Of a stretch of DNA of 64,000 nucleotides, positions 24,740 to 34,600 are shown in pieces. A program made the translations under genes and the position numbers. The DNA is from Spirosoma linguale DSM 74 (GTDB lineage Bacteria; Bacteroidota; Bacteroidia; Cytophagales; Spirosomataceae). Location: NCBI GenBank assembly GCA_000024525.1, contig CP001769.1, positions 8,014,758 to 8,078,757 on the forward strand, read 5' to 3'. Numbering within the stretch: the stretch's first letter is position 1; the number at the start of each line of letters is the position of its first letter. The notes below the pieces were generated by a model. The model saw only the letters and a program-made list of their open reading frames with translations, did no database searches and was not told the origin of the DNA.

Positions 24740-25777
24740 TTCAATTTTGTCGCCATCGGCAAAAAAGTAGGTGCCTTTGCCGTTGGGCACGTTATTCTTA
24801 AACCAGCCCGCGTATTTATCGCCGTTTCGGTAGTAATAAACGCCGTAGTCCGAGCGGAGGTTATCGCGGAAATTGCCTTTGTATTTCACCTTACCGTCGG
24901 CGTAATATTCGACGCCTTCGCCGTGTTTATCGCCCTCTTCAAACTCACCGGCGTAACGCTCGCGGGTTGGATAAACGAACACGCCCGTTCCATCTTCGCA
25001 ATCGCCCGACACACAGCCCACCATTGCCCGATTGTCAGACGGCTGGCTCGGTGTTTTGGTGGGTGTCACAACGGGCCGGGCTGCGGCAGCGGGCGCCGTA
25101 TTGATGGGTTTGGGGGCCATAGCCGTTGGCGTTTTTATGACCGTTCGGCTTTTGGGGTACATGGCTTCTGCCTCCAGCCACCCTTTTCGGATGGCCTCGA
25201 TGCGGGCCGGTTTGGCCGGGTGCGTTGAGGTGGCATGGTCGTCGCCGAGTGCTCTGACGGCCACGGTGGCGTCTTCCAGCGACGCCCCTAACTGATGCAG
25301 CACAAAGCCCGAGAATTTGTCGGCTTCGATTTCTTTTATCGGCTGACCACCCCGCCCGTCGATGGTGTGGCCTTGCAAATGGTGCCCGATTTCGTGCGCC
25401 ATGATGCTGATCGCCGACCAGTCGGTTTCAGTTTCCTCTTCGATCTGCTGCATGAACGCGCCATCGTAGACAATGAATCGCTGGCCTTTCAGCACGGTGG
25501 CAAAGCAGTTGTCGGTGTTGGAGCACTCAATGACTTTGAAGTTCCGCATCAGCCCGATGGGTTTCAGGATGCGGTCAACGACATTCTCTGCGTGGCGGTT
25601 TGAGGAGGTCGTAGGCGAGCAGATAACGTCTGGACTCACTTTGCCGCCCGTATAGCTGCAAATGAACGCGCCGGACGCAAAGGGTAAGGTTGTTGGGGGT
25701 GTCTGGGCAAACAAGGGTACGGCAAAGGCCGTTGTCAGAAAAACAGAGGATAACGCTAAAGCCGCTCTCACAGGCAT
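24707..25777 (-). CDS. Exported M48-type metallopeptidase fused to MORN repeats
   Basis: A 356-residue protein with a signal peptide (about 1-25, ending VPLFAQ). The N-terminal peptidase domain has the zinc motif MAHEIGHHLQGH (HExxH) near residue 125 and the third ligand Glu in EIEADKFSGFVLHQ. LEDATVAVRALGDDH, HPAKPARIEAIRKGW then close the M48-like part. A Pro/Thr/Ala-rich linker (about 210-245) leads to a MORN region with units YAGEFEEGDKHGEG, YKGNFRDNLRSDYG, YAGWFKNNVPNGKG and a degenerate last one. MORN repeats bind lipids or proteins in other systems. The target is unknown; periplasmic proteolysis is inferred. The C-terminus runs into a terminator repeat. Confidence 0.85.
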   Translation of the reverse strand: MPVRAALALSSVFLTTAFAVPLFAQTPPTTLPFASGAFICSYTGGKVSPDVICSPTTSSNRHAENVVDRILKPIGLMRNFKVIECSNTDNCFATVLKGQRFIVYDGAFMQQIEEETETDWSAISIMAHEIGHHLQGHTIDGRGGQPIKEIEADKFSGFVLHQLGASLEDATVAVRALGDDHATSTHPAKPARIEAIRKGWLEAEAMYPKSRTVIKTPTAMAPKPINTAPAAAARPVVTPTKTPSQPSDNRAMVGCVSGDCEDGTGVFVYPTRERYAGEFEEGDKHGEGVEYYADGKVKYKGNFRDNLRSDYGVYYYRNGDKYAGWFKNNVPNGKGTYFFADGDKIEATFKNGQPVQ

Positions 25778-25942
25778 AACCGGATGGGGTTAATCGTTCA
25801 ACACGGCAGAATAACGAAGAAAGAGGGGGCACTATTTTAGACCCTTGTTGGGAAAGTTTACTGGAATAGTTGGCCGAAAGGTGTCTGGCGAGCGTCGACC
25901 GTTACGGCTATTTACCGAACTTGCCTATAAAACCCGCAGATC

Positions 25943-26929
25943 ATGAAATACAGAAAACTCGGCAATACAGCTATTAATTTATCGGCCATCGGGCTGGGCT
26001 GCATGGGCATGAACCATGCTTATGGTGAACCGAATGATGAAGAATCCATTGCCACCCTCGAAAAAGCCCTCGACATAGGCATTAATTTCTGGGATACCGC
26101 CGACGCCTACGCCAATGGGAAAAATGAAGAACTGGTGTCAAGAGTGCTGGTCCCGAATCGAAACAAGATTTTCATTGCCACCAAATTCGGCTTTCGCGCC
26201 GATGCCAACGGGAAGCTGACGGAGTTCGATGGATCACCGGCTTATGTAAAAACAGCCGTGGAAGCCAGCTTGAAACGACTGCGAACGGACGTGATCGACC
26301 TGTATTATGCCCACCGGATTGACCCCAACGTGCCCGTGGAAGACATGGTTGGCGCTATGGCCGACCTGGTGAAGGAGGGTAAAGTGCGGTACCTCGGCTT
26401 ATCTGAAGCTTCCGCTAACTCCATTCGCCGGGCCAACGCGGTGCATCCGATCAGTGCCCTTCAAAGTGAATATTCGCTACTCACCCGGGATGTAGAAACC
26501 GAGATTCTGCCACTTTGCACCGAGTTGGGCATATCCTTCGTGCCATTTAGTCCGCTGGCGCGGGGGCTGATAACCAATGCGCTGGATGTGAACGAACTGG
26601 CGGCAACGGATTTTCGGAAAACGTTGCCCCGCTATCAGAAAGAGTACGAAGAAAATAACAAAAACCTGGCGCAGGGTTTCGCCGAAATCGCGGAGAACAA
26701 AGGCTGTACACCCGCTCAGCTTGCGTTGGCCTGGGTATTGGCGCAGGGCGACAACATTATTCCCATTCCGGGTACCAAACGCAGGAAATACCTGCTGGAC
26801 AATGCCGGGGCTGTGGATGTTGAGTTGACGACCCACGACATTGCCGCTATCGAAACTCTGCTGGCAACCTACCCCAACACCGGCGACCGCTATAACGAAG
26901 CGAACTATAAGTTTGTAGACCGGAATTAA
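25943..26929 (+). CDS. Aldo/keto reductase
   Basis: A 328-residue NADPH-type aldo/keto reductase with a TIM-barrel. [20 protein letters not shown] opens it. [16 protein letters not shown] carries catalytic Asp and Tyr, FIATKFGF the Lys and DLYYAHRID the His. [13 protein letters not shown] and [19 protein letters not shown] form the cofactor-binding end. Full length for the family and cytoplasmic. It reduces aldehydes or ketones; the physiological substrate is unknown. It is divergent from the M48-MORN gene, 165 bases away, and both lie between inverted copies of the 114 bp element. Confidence 0.93.
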   Translation: MKYRKLGNTAINLSAIGLGCMGMNHAYGEPNDEESIATLEKALDIGINFWDTADAYANGKNEELVSRVLVPNRNKIFIATKFGFRADANGKLTEFDGSPAYVKTAVEASLKRLRTDVIDLYYAHRIDPNVPVEDMVGAMADLVKEGKVRYLGLSEASANSIRRANAVHPISALQSEYSLLTRDVETEILPLCTELGISFVPFSPLARGLITNALDVNELAATDFRKTLPRYQKEYEENNKNLAQGFAEIAENKGCTPAQLALAWVLAQGDNIIPIPGTKRRKYLLDNAGAVDVELTTHDIAAIETLLATYPNTGDRYNEANYKFVDRN

Positions 26930-26934
26930 AGAGT

Positions 26935-26961
26935 GGCAGGTTTGAGAACCTGCCACCACGG
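26935..26961. repeat. 27 bp hairpin repeat, copy D1
   Basis: GGCAGGTT-TGAG-AACCTGCC hairpin (ten-base stem counting GT/AC, 26933-26956), then ACCACGG. It recurs with one change at 27094-27120, so the two flank element B as direct repeats. It lies just after the aldo/keto reductase stop and could serve as its terminator-like end. Confidence 0.75.
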
Positions 26962-26973
26962 TAACCTTCGTTG

Positions 26974-27087
26974 GGCATAGTCTGTGACTATGTCCGGGTG
27001 TTGTCCGGTCTCTGACCGGCGGAATAGACTAGTCATTTACTCCGGTCGGAGACCGGATAACACACCGACATAGTCACAGACTATGCC
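26974..27087. repeat. 114 bp palindromic intergenic element, copy B
   Basis: Begins GGCATAGTCTGTGACTATG and ends CACAGACTATGCC. The unequal centre (GGAATAGACTAGTCATTTAC) shows that it is inverted relative to copy A at 24504-24617. Same length, 114 bases. No coding capacity. It sits between the ends of two convergent genes. Confidence 0.85.
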
Positions 27088-27093
27088 GATCGG

Positions 27094-27120
27094 GGCAGGT
27101 TTGAGAACCTGCCACTACGG
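27094..27120. repeat. 27 bp hairpin repeat, copy D2
   Basis: GGCAGGTTTGAGAACCTGCC followed by ACTACGG, a direct repeat of 26935-26961. It ends four bases before the last codon region of the YCF48-like gene. Confidence 0.75.
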
Positions 27121-27124
27121 CAAC

Positions 27125-28150
27125 TCATTTAAACCGCTGCACGGCTACTTTTCCTTTGGCACCGACGGCGTAACATGTGCCTTTGGCGCAGGCTACTGAA
27201 TGAAAGCCATCGGTGTCGAGTCGCTGCCAGGTCTGGCCCTGATCGGCGGAAAGGCTCGTGCCGGAAGGACCTACGGTGAGCAACCGGTCACCGGGGAGCA
27301 GGGCAACGGCTTCTTTTAGGCCGGGTGGGTCGGTGGGGGTAAGCAACTGCCAGGTTTGCCCGCCATCGCGGGTGATGGCCGCATTCGCGCCGGGTAACTG
27401 TTCCTTTTTGTAGTTACCGCCAACAACAACGCCGATTTTGTTCGTAAAAAAGCGCATACCGAACAGGCCCGTGGCTTCGCCCGCCGGGAGCGGGGTGTTG
27501 CTGACCGTCCAGGTACGGCCCCGGTCGGTAGATCGGAAAACCCGCCCGAACGTACCACCACCCGACGCAATCCAGACATTTCGCTTGCCCTGCACAACCA
27601 GACTGGTACCGCTGGCGGCAAAGGCCGCTTCGTTCGTTTCCATCAGGGGCAGACTCGCCAATGAGACCGGCTGCCAGGTTTTACCCCCATCGTCAGTAGT
27701 TAGCATGACCCATTTCCCATCAATGGGATCACTGAAAACAATGCCGTGCTGCTCGTCCCAGAAGTCGATGCCATCGAAAAACACCCCTTTCTGCTGCGTC
27801 TGATAGAGAAGTGTCCAGTGCTGCCCGGCGTCGGTCGTTTTATAGATACGAGCCTGGCCCTGTTCGGCAGGTCCGGCGCTCATGAGGTAGGCCGTTTGGG
27901 CGTCGATAGCCTGAACATCGCGAAAGTCGCAGGTTTGGGCGTCGGGCACGGTGCCGGTTTGCCACGTTTTCCCACCGTCGACGGTTCGGACGAAGGTGCC
28001 TTTTGTGCCACCGATCCAGGCTATATCCGGGCTGGCCACGCTAACCGCCCGAAAACTGGCATCGGTCGTTACGGGTTGCGGTTGCCACTGCGATAAAGCG
28101 GGCAGCGTCAGTAAAAAACTGAAGGTGATACTAAGAATGACGTGTTTCAT
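27125..28150 (-). CDS. Exported YCF48/BNR-repeat propeller protein
   Basis: A 341-residue protein with a signal peptide (about 1-20, ending LPALSQ). Repeated propeller units carry BNR-type Asp-box phrases: TVDGGKTWQTG, TTDAGQHWTLL, TTDDGGKTWQPV, STDRGRTWTVS, TRDGGQTWQLL and SADQGQTWQRL. Such proteins are annotated as photosystem II stability factor-like or BNR/WD40-like oxidoreductases. In a non-photosynthetic organism this only means the propeller fold, and no enzymatic residues are apparent. Single gene; the next gene on the strand begins 64 bases upstream of its start. Confidence 0.82.
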   Translation of the reverse strand: MKHVILSITFSFLLTLPALSQWQPQPVTTDASFRAVSVASPDIAWIGGTKGTFVRTVDGGKTWQTGTVPDAQTCDFRDVQAIDAQTAYLMSAGPAEQGQARIYKTTDAGQHWTLLYQTQQKGVFFDGIDFWDEQHGIVFSDPIDGKWVMLTTDDGGKTWQPVSLASLPLMETNEAAFAASGTSLVVQGKRNVWIASGGGTFGRVFRSTDRGRTWTVSNTPLPAGEATGLFGMRFFTNKIGVVVGGNYKKEQLPGANAAITRDGGQTWQLLTPTDPPGLKEAVALLPGDRLLTVGPSGTSLSADQGQTWQRLDTDGFHSVACAKGTCYAVGAKGKVAVQRFK

Positions 28151-28214
28151 CGGGCCCGTATTGGCTGCAAAATGAATAAAATACCGGCGAAAGCCAATCC
28201 GTCCAATTGGCTGA

Positions 28215-28724
28215 TCAGGGTGTTGCTGGACGTGAAAGGGGGCTGGTTTGTTGTATTTGGGTTTTCAGCCGATCGATTTCATCGGCCTGGCTGGACGCTT
28301 TGAAGTAATAGTAGAGCCCCAGAATCAGGAATATTTTCGATAGAATGAAGACCGCAATAAAGGCGGTGCGCCAGTATTTATGTACCCGGATGTGGGTGTT
28401 GTCGACTTCAACATGCACATAAGACGGCTCCCTTTCTTTTGATTCCGTTGATGTAGGCTCCGTGTAAGTATGGGCTGGCTCTTCCCATTTTTTTACCTCC
28501 GTTTGGCTGATGCGTAGCTCAACAGCCTCCCGGATGCCGGGTGGGGGAGGGACCGCATTACGTAAGAAATAGTCTTCCATGCTGGCTTCCAGTTCGTTTA
28601 GTTCAGCCAGTACATCCGCATCTGTAGTCAGAAGTTTCTCAACCTCTTCCTTTTCTTTTTCTGTGGCAGACCCCAACAGATACGCTTCCAGAATACCACT
28701 TCTTAAATACTGATAGGTCTTCAC
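28215..28724 (-). CDS. Single-pass membrane anti-sigma-like protein (RskA N-terminal type)
   Basis: A 169-residue protein. YLRSGILEAYLLGSATEKEK with the following acidic helix (VLAELNELEASMEDYFLRN) is like the cytoplasmic sigma-binding part of RskA-type anti-sigma factors in Bacteroidota. A charged linker and one membrane helix (about 123-144, TAFIAVFILSKIFLILGLYY) lead to a short periplasmic coil (DEIDRLKTQIQQ). The long C-terminal RskA domain is missing and no sigma gene adjoins, so the partner is unknown. The start must be the GTG at 28724, since an in-frame TGA lies two codons upstream. Confidence 0.65.
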   Translation of the reverse strand: MKTYQYLRSGILEAYLLGSATEKEKEEVEKLLTTDADVLAELNELEASMEDYFLRNAVPPPPGIREAVELRISQTEVKKWEEPAHTYTEPTSTESKEREPSYVHVEVDNTHIRVHKYWRTAFIAVFILSKIFLILGLYYYFKASSQADEIDRLKTQIQQTSPLSRPATP

Positions 28725-28874
28725 GGTTCATGCGATTGAGAAGGGCGAAGGTACTTAAAATACGTGTAAATCGGTTCTAATACGCTTGTAGGGGACGGTT
28801 ATAACCTTTAAATGCATTTTTGATAGATGCCCCAGTAATACCTAAATCGAAATTCAGCAAAAAATTATGGTTTA

Positions 28875-29675
28875 TTACTGGCGGTATTGATGCTGAATGC
28901 TTTGTGTGAGTAACTGGTAGATCTCAGAGAGCTTCGGCTGGTTGCTGAGGTAGGCCAGATGCGTGTCAATAGTAGTCAGGTCACCACGGCGGGCGGGGCC
29001 TGTCTGCACATCGGCCGGATCGGAAGCGGCCAGTCCTTTCCGAAAGGTTTCGCCGATGATGGGCCGGAGCAGGTCGAAATCCAGCCCATCCTGTACAGTA
29101 AGGTCGTGGGCGAGTGTGAGCAGGTGGTTGGTAAAATTGCAGGCAAAAACAGCGGCAACATGCAGCGCCCGACGTTCTTCGGACGTGATGATGTAAACAA
29201 TATCGCTGATGTCCTGACCCAACTGCACCAGGATTTCCTCCGTTACGCTGTCGCCCGATTCGATGCAGAGCGGAATCTCATCGAACACCATAAACGACTG
29301 CCCTTTGCTGAACGTCTGGAGCGGATAAAAAACACCCGTTTGAACGGGTACATCACTGTAAATGGCCATCCACTGTTCCAGCGAGGCAAGCGTACGGGCA
29401 CCCGCTGTATGCACCAGAATGGCGTCTTCCGGTAAAACCAGTTGCGAACAGACCTGTTCGAGGGCATCGTCGGGAATGGACAGGATAAATAATTTCGATG
29501 GGCTATCAGCGAAGTTTAACTCCGAATGAGTATGTGCGTCGTACAAATTACTGACCAGCTGGCGGGCGTGCTGCAACTGTCGGCTATAGACCTCATTGAT
29601 GTGATGGCCAGCGTTTTCGAGCGCCGGAGCGAGGTGCCAGGCAAGATTACCAGCACCGATAAACGAAATTTCCAT
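28875..29675 (-). CDS. Rossmann-fold DUF2520 reductase-like protein
   Basis: About 266 residues from the ATG at 29675 (a TTG two codons upstream is the only extension). MEISFIGAGNLAWHLAPALE is the nucleotide-binding GxGxxxxxL start. LFILSIPDDALEQVCSQL and ILVHTAGARTLASLEQW follow. The C-terminal DUF2520 helical part has ALHVAAVFACNFTNHLLTLA and TGPARRGDLTTIDTHLAYL. Related to F420- or NADP-dependent reductases and pyrroline-5-carboxylate reductase. The substrate is not established for this family. Conserved across Bacteroidota, so probably housekeeping. Confidence 0.87.
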   Translation of the reverse strand: MEISFIGAGNLAWHLAPALENAGHHINEVYSRQLQHARQLVSNLYDAHTHSELNFADSPSKLFILSIPDDALEQVCSQLVLPEDAILVHTAGARTLASLEQWMAIYSDVPVQTGVFYPLQTFSKGQSFMVFDEIPLCIESGDSVTEEILVQLGQDISDIVYIITSEERRALHVAAVFACNFTNHLLTLAHDLTVQDGLDFDLLRPIIGETFRKGLAASDPADVQTGPARRGDLTTIDTHLAYLSNQPKLSEIYQLLTQSIQHQYRQ

Positions 29676-29877
29676 GTTCAAGTATAGGCTATTTTACGCG
29701 AATCTGGATTTGGTGCCGAAGGGCTCGCCTTGAAACTTAGCGAACAGATCCCGCGACATAGCCTAATTAGACCGTTCATCTGCTAACCATTTGGCTACTT
29801 CTCCAGTTACTCATAAGCTTAGTCTACTAAAATATTAGATTACTAGCGCATGGTACAATCGTCTCGTCTTCGTCAAT

Positions 29878-31404
29878 ATGGAAATTCTGGTCCTGATACT
29901 ATACGCAATAGCATTACTTCTGTTGTTTGTATATAACTGTGGTCAATTGAGTCTGATAATTAGTTATTTACGTTCAGAAAAGAAGCGTCGGGCACTCGCC
30001 CAATCGGCCGCTGACTATTCGCCGGAGGCCCTGCCCAGGCTCACCGTTCAACTACCAGTTTACAATGAACTGTACGTCGTGGAGCGATTGATCGACGCCG
30101 TCGTGCTGTTGAAATACCCAAAAGATAAGCTCGATATTCAGGTACTGGACGACTCGACGGACGAAACCGTCTCCATTATTGCCCGGAAAGTGGCCGAATA
30201 TAAAAAGCAGGGATTCGATATTGAACACATCCGTCGGCCGGAGCGCAAGGGGTTCAAAGCCGGGGCACTCGCTTATGGACTTACGCTGGCGAAAGGGGAG
30301 TTTGTCGCCATTTTCGACGCCGACTTTGTGCCGGACCCTGAATTTCTGCTCAAAACGGTGCCGCATTTTGCCGATCCGAAAGTAGCTATTGTACAAACCC
30401 GCTGGGAGCACCTGAACGAAGACTTTTCGCTGATCACGCAGTTGCAGGCATTTGGGCTTAATGCCCATTTTACGGTTGAGCAAAGCGGGCGCTATGCTGC
30501 CGGACTGCTCGCTAATTTCAATGGGACCGGTGGCGTATGGCGCAAAGTAGCCATCGCCGATGCCGGTGGCTGGCAAAGCGATACGCTGACGGAAGACCTG
30601 GATCTGAGTTACCGGGCGCAGCTGCGAGGCTGGAAGTTCGTGTACCGGGAGGATGTGGGCTCACCCGCCGAACTACCCGTAGCCATGAATGCTCTGAAGT
30701 CGCAGCAGTACCGTTGGATGAAAGGAGCCGCCGAATGCGCCCGCAAGCTTTTTGTCAACGTACTGAAAACGCCGGGCGTTTCGCTGTCGATGAAGCTACA
30801 CGCGTTTTTTCACCTTTTCAGCAGTGCCACCTTTATTCTGGTGCTAATCCTGGGCGTAATGAGTGTGCCCCTCATTTATATCCGCAGCCAGCACCCCGAG
30901 TGGGAGTGGGTGTTTGTTGTGATCAACCTGTTTCAGTTCAACCTACTGATTCTGATTACATTTTACGGTATACCCGTGTGGTTCTTAAAGGGCGCTAACA
31001 AAGCCCGTCTCGCGTGGTACTTTCCTATGTATTCATCGCTCATGATGGGTTTGTCGTTGCACAATACCATTGCCGTAATTGAAGGGTACATGGGGCGCAA
31101 GACGCCTTTTGTCCGGACACCCAAGTTCAACGTGAAAACGGCGGCCGACAGTTGGGCCGCCAACAAGTACATCAGCCGCCGGATCAACTGGCTAACGATT
31201 GCCGAAGGATTTCTGGCTTTATACTTCTTCTTTGGCCTTGGACTGGCCGTTTACCTTCAGGACTTCCGGATGTTTTTTCTGCATATCATGCTGATGGTAG
31301 GCTTTGGCATGGTTACCATCTATTCGCTTATTCAGGCGGTAAGGCGCTCATCGCCAGTACATGTTTTGCCCTTGACCGGTGTGGCGGTTAAGGAGTCTCA
31401 TTAA
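29878..31404 (+). CDS. Processive family 2 glycosyltransferase (cellulose synthase-like)
   Basis: A 508-residue membrane glycosyltransferase. One N-terminal helix (about 3-25) precedes a GT-A domain with LPVYNELYVVERLIDAVVLL, DDSTDET, IFDADFVPDPEFL, TLTEDLDLSYRAQ and SQQYRWMKGAAE. These give the D, DxD, ED and Q(R)xRW set of processive inverting enzymes. At least four helices follow (about 300-345, 350-370 and 430-480). Members make beta-linked polysaccharide or glycolipid using a nucleotide sugar. No PilZ domain or partner BcsB is nearby, so this is not a cellulose operon. Monocistronic as far as seen, with about 200 bases of upstream non-coding sequence. Confidence 0.9.
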   Translation: MEILVLILYAIALLLLFVYNCGQLSLIISYLRSEKKRRALAQSAADYSPEALPRLTVQLPVYNELYVVERLIDAVVLLKYPKDKLDIQVLDDSTDETVSIIARKVAEYKKQGFDIEHIRRPERKGFKAGALAYGLTLAKGEFVAIFDADFVPDPEFLLKTVPHFADPKVAIVQTRWEHLNEDFSLITQLQAFGLNAHFTVEQSGRYAAGLLANFNGTGGVWRKVAIADAGGWQSDTLTEDLDLSYRAQLRGWKFVYREDVGSPAELPVAMNALKSQQYRWMKGAAECARKLFVNVLKTPGVSLSMKLHAFFHLFSSATFILVLILGVMSVPLIYIRSQHPEWEWVFVVINLFQFNLLILITFYGIPVWFLKGANKARLAWYFPMYSSLMMGLSLHNTIAVIEGYMGRKTPFVRTPKFNVKTAADSWAANKYISRRINWLTIAEGFLALYFFFGLGLAVYLQDFRMFFLHIMLMVGFGMVTIYSLIQAVRRSSPVHVLPLTGVAVKESH

Positions 31405-31523
31405 CCATTTGCAGATTCTGGCCTGGTAATTGTAGGGCGTTAAGCGACAAGTACGGAGAAGTTCACGAACGAAAATATTTCAAATCGTCGTGATACTAAT
31501 TCGTATACCATTCGCTTAATGCC

Positions 31524-31531
31524 TACTTTTG
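31524..31531 (+). promoter_or_regulatory. Possible -7 box upstream of sprA
   Basis: TACTTTTG fits TAnnTTTG about 137 bases before the chosen sprA start, in a 263-base gene-free stretch. No TTG is found at the expected -33 spacing, so this is weak. Confidence 0.3.
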
Positions 31532-31667
31532 TTATATACATATGCTATACCGAAGGAAAACCGCTATATAAAAAATCTGTCATTCAAGTAGACGATTGAG
31601 CCGATTTCGGCCGTTTGATAGAAGAACGTTCCATACGCTACAAATTCTGAACTATAAAGTACCCTCA

Positions 31668-34600
31668 ATGGTGAACCCTTACTTTGTTCACACGTCTGTC
31701 ATTAGCCACTTAATTCCTGCTGTCACCAGACTCCTGTTTGCTCCAAATGGGTGGCTCATGATGGGATGCTGGTTACTTATAGGGCTGGGTGTGAGCTTTG
31801 GACAGGAACAACCCACTGCGACACCTGCCCGGCGCGGGGCGGCTACCCGACGCCAACAGGCTGCAACCGATTCGGCACGCGCCAACGCCCGTCGGCGGGC
31901 TATTATGCGGGCCGACTCGGCCAAACAGGCTATTCAGGAGCGGAACGACAGCATCCGCTCGCTGCGAAGCGCTAACCGGCGGCCAACTGTTAACTGGCCC
32001 GACCGTCGTGCTACGCGTTTTTCCGAGCGGTCATCGAAATCACCATTTATTCTTCGTGATCCCAAAGGCGTTTCCACCGATTTCCGGTTAGGCCCCGATG
32101 GGAATATTGCCATTACGGAACGGGTGCGGTCGGGCGTGTCGCTGTCCGGGGCGCCCTTGAGCAACACGGCTACCAGTTCGGCACCGGTCGTGAGTACCGC
32201 CGTTCAGGGGGCTATTCTGCCGCTTTCACAGTTTGGTTTGCCATACCGGCCCGGCGAAACGATTCCCTTCTCAACCTACAACCAGCTCCAGAACCAGCGG
32301 GTCGAACAAAATATATGGCGTGAATACAGTGCGAAGCGCGACGGGCAAAGTGCGCTGAGTGGCCGGGGACTGGTCCCTAAGCTCGAACTACCGCCCGTTA
32401 TTGACCGGCTTTTTGGCGGTAGTCAGGTCGACTTCAAACCCAATGGATTCGTAACCCTCGATTTTGGGTACCTGTATCAATTCATTGATAACCCGGTTCT
32501 TCCCGTTCGTCAGCGTCGGAATGGTAACTTCCTGTTCAATGAGCAGATCAGCATAAATTTCAACGGCAAGATCGGCGAAAAACTGGGCGTACTGGCCAAT
32601 TTCGATACCAAAGCCAGTTTTAACTTCGAGAACGCCCTCAAACTGAATTACCGGCCGGGCGGTGGTTTACCCGCCTTGGGTACCGGACAGGGTCTGCCGG
32701 GAATGCCTAATCTACCCAGCGTTCCTAACCTGCCCGGCACACCCAATCTGCCGGGTATGCCGAATGTACCGGGTACGAACGGATCAATGCCCAATTTCAC
32801 ACCCCAGAATGAAAGTATCCTGCAAGGGCTGGAAGTAGGTAATATCAGCTGGGCGGTCAATAGCCAGTTGATTCCGGGTGTACAGAATCTATTCGGTATA
32901 AAAACCCAGCTGCGGTTCGGTAAGCTGAATGCCACGCTGGTCGCTTCGCAGCAGCGGTCGCGGAAGAACGAGATCGTGCTGCGCGGAGGGACGTCGAGCC
33001 GTCCGTTCGAAATCCGGGCTGATCAGTACGACGAAAACCGACACTTTTTCTTATCGCAGTTTTTTCGGGCCAACTACGAATCGTCGCTGAAAACATTGCC
33101 CCAGGTAACCTCCGGGGTGAACGTGACGCGTGTGGAAGTGTACGTAACCAACCGGACGAACACGACCGAATCCCTTCGGAATATCGCTGGTTTTCAGGAC
33201 CTTGGTGATGGTAATCCCTACGCGCAGAACAACCCGAACCTGCCGCCCTTTTCGCGCAGCAATCGAACCCCGACCGACAACGCGGCCAACAGCCTCTATA
33301 ACCGGCTGACGGCCAACACGGCTAACCCGTTTCGGCAGGTAGACCGGGCCAACGAGATTCTAACGGGTACTTATGCACTCAACAAAGGAACGGATTATGA
33401 CCTGCTGCGGGGGGCCAAACGCCTGACCGACCGGGAGTACAAACTCCAGCCCGAACTGGGATATATTTCGCTGGTAACGCCCCTGCGTAACGACGAGATT
33501 CTGGCCGTTGCCTACGAGTATACCTATCAGGGACGACGCTATAAAGTGGGCGAACTGACGGAAGATTACCAGGCTCGGCGCGACGATGAGGTGCTGGTGC
33601 TGAAGTTGCTGAAGTCGGCTACGCTCCGCAATAACCTCCAGTTGCCGATGTGGAACCTGATGATGAAAAACATCTATTCCCTCAATACGGCACAGATTAC
33701 GCGGCAGGGGTTCCAGTTGCGGGTTATCTACAAAGATGACCTGACGGGTATCGACAACCCGAACCTTCAGGAAGGGCCGATTCAAAACATACCCCTGGTG
33801 CAGGTGTTCGGCATGGACCGGCTCAACCAGCAGCTGGACGCCCAACCCGATGGCAACTTCGACTATGTCGAGAACATCACCATCGACAGCCGGTACGGCA
33901 AGATCATTTTCCCGACGCTGGAGCCATTCGGGGCTTATCTGGCTACTAAACTGGGCAACGACGCAACCTTACGGTCCAAGTATGTATTCGACCAACTGTA
34001 CCGCACCACGCAAACCGATGCTCAGCAGATTGCAGAGAAGAACAAGTTTTTCCTGAAAGGGTCTTTCCAGTCGGGGAATGGCGCCGAAGTGCAGTTGCCG
34101 TATGGCGTCAACGAGCAGTCGGTGACGGTAACCGCCGGTGGTGTACCGCTGGTAGCCGGTCAGGATTACGTACTCGAAGCGCAAATTGGCCGGTTGCGGA
34201 TTATCAACGAGAGTGTAACGAATTCCGGCCGCGAAATTCGCATCAGCTACGAACAGCCCGACCTGTTCCAGAACCAGATTCGAACCCTGATTGGTACCCG
34301 GCTGGACTACGCCATCAATAGAGACGTAAGTATCGGGCTGACGGCCATGCACATGAAAGAGACGCCCGCCGGTTTTCTGACCCGCGTGGCCCTTGGCAAT
34401 GAGCCCGTCAACAACACCATTCTGGGCGTTAACGCCAACATCCGCAAAGATGCGCCCGGCCTGACGCGCCTGCTCGATGCGCTGCCGGGTGTGCAGACCA
34501 AAGAAATGTCGACGGTTCAGCTCAACGCCGAAGTGGCTCAGCTGTTTCCCGGTACGAACCCAAAGGCGCGGAATGAAAGCTATCTGGACGATTTTGAAGC

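Noticed and set aside
31596..31667. 24-codon N-terminal extension of SprA
   Set aside because: It starts with TTG and adds no signal peptide or conserved residues; an ATG at 31668 fits better.
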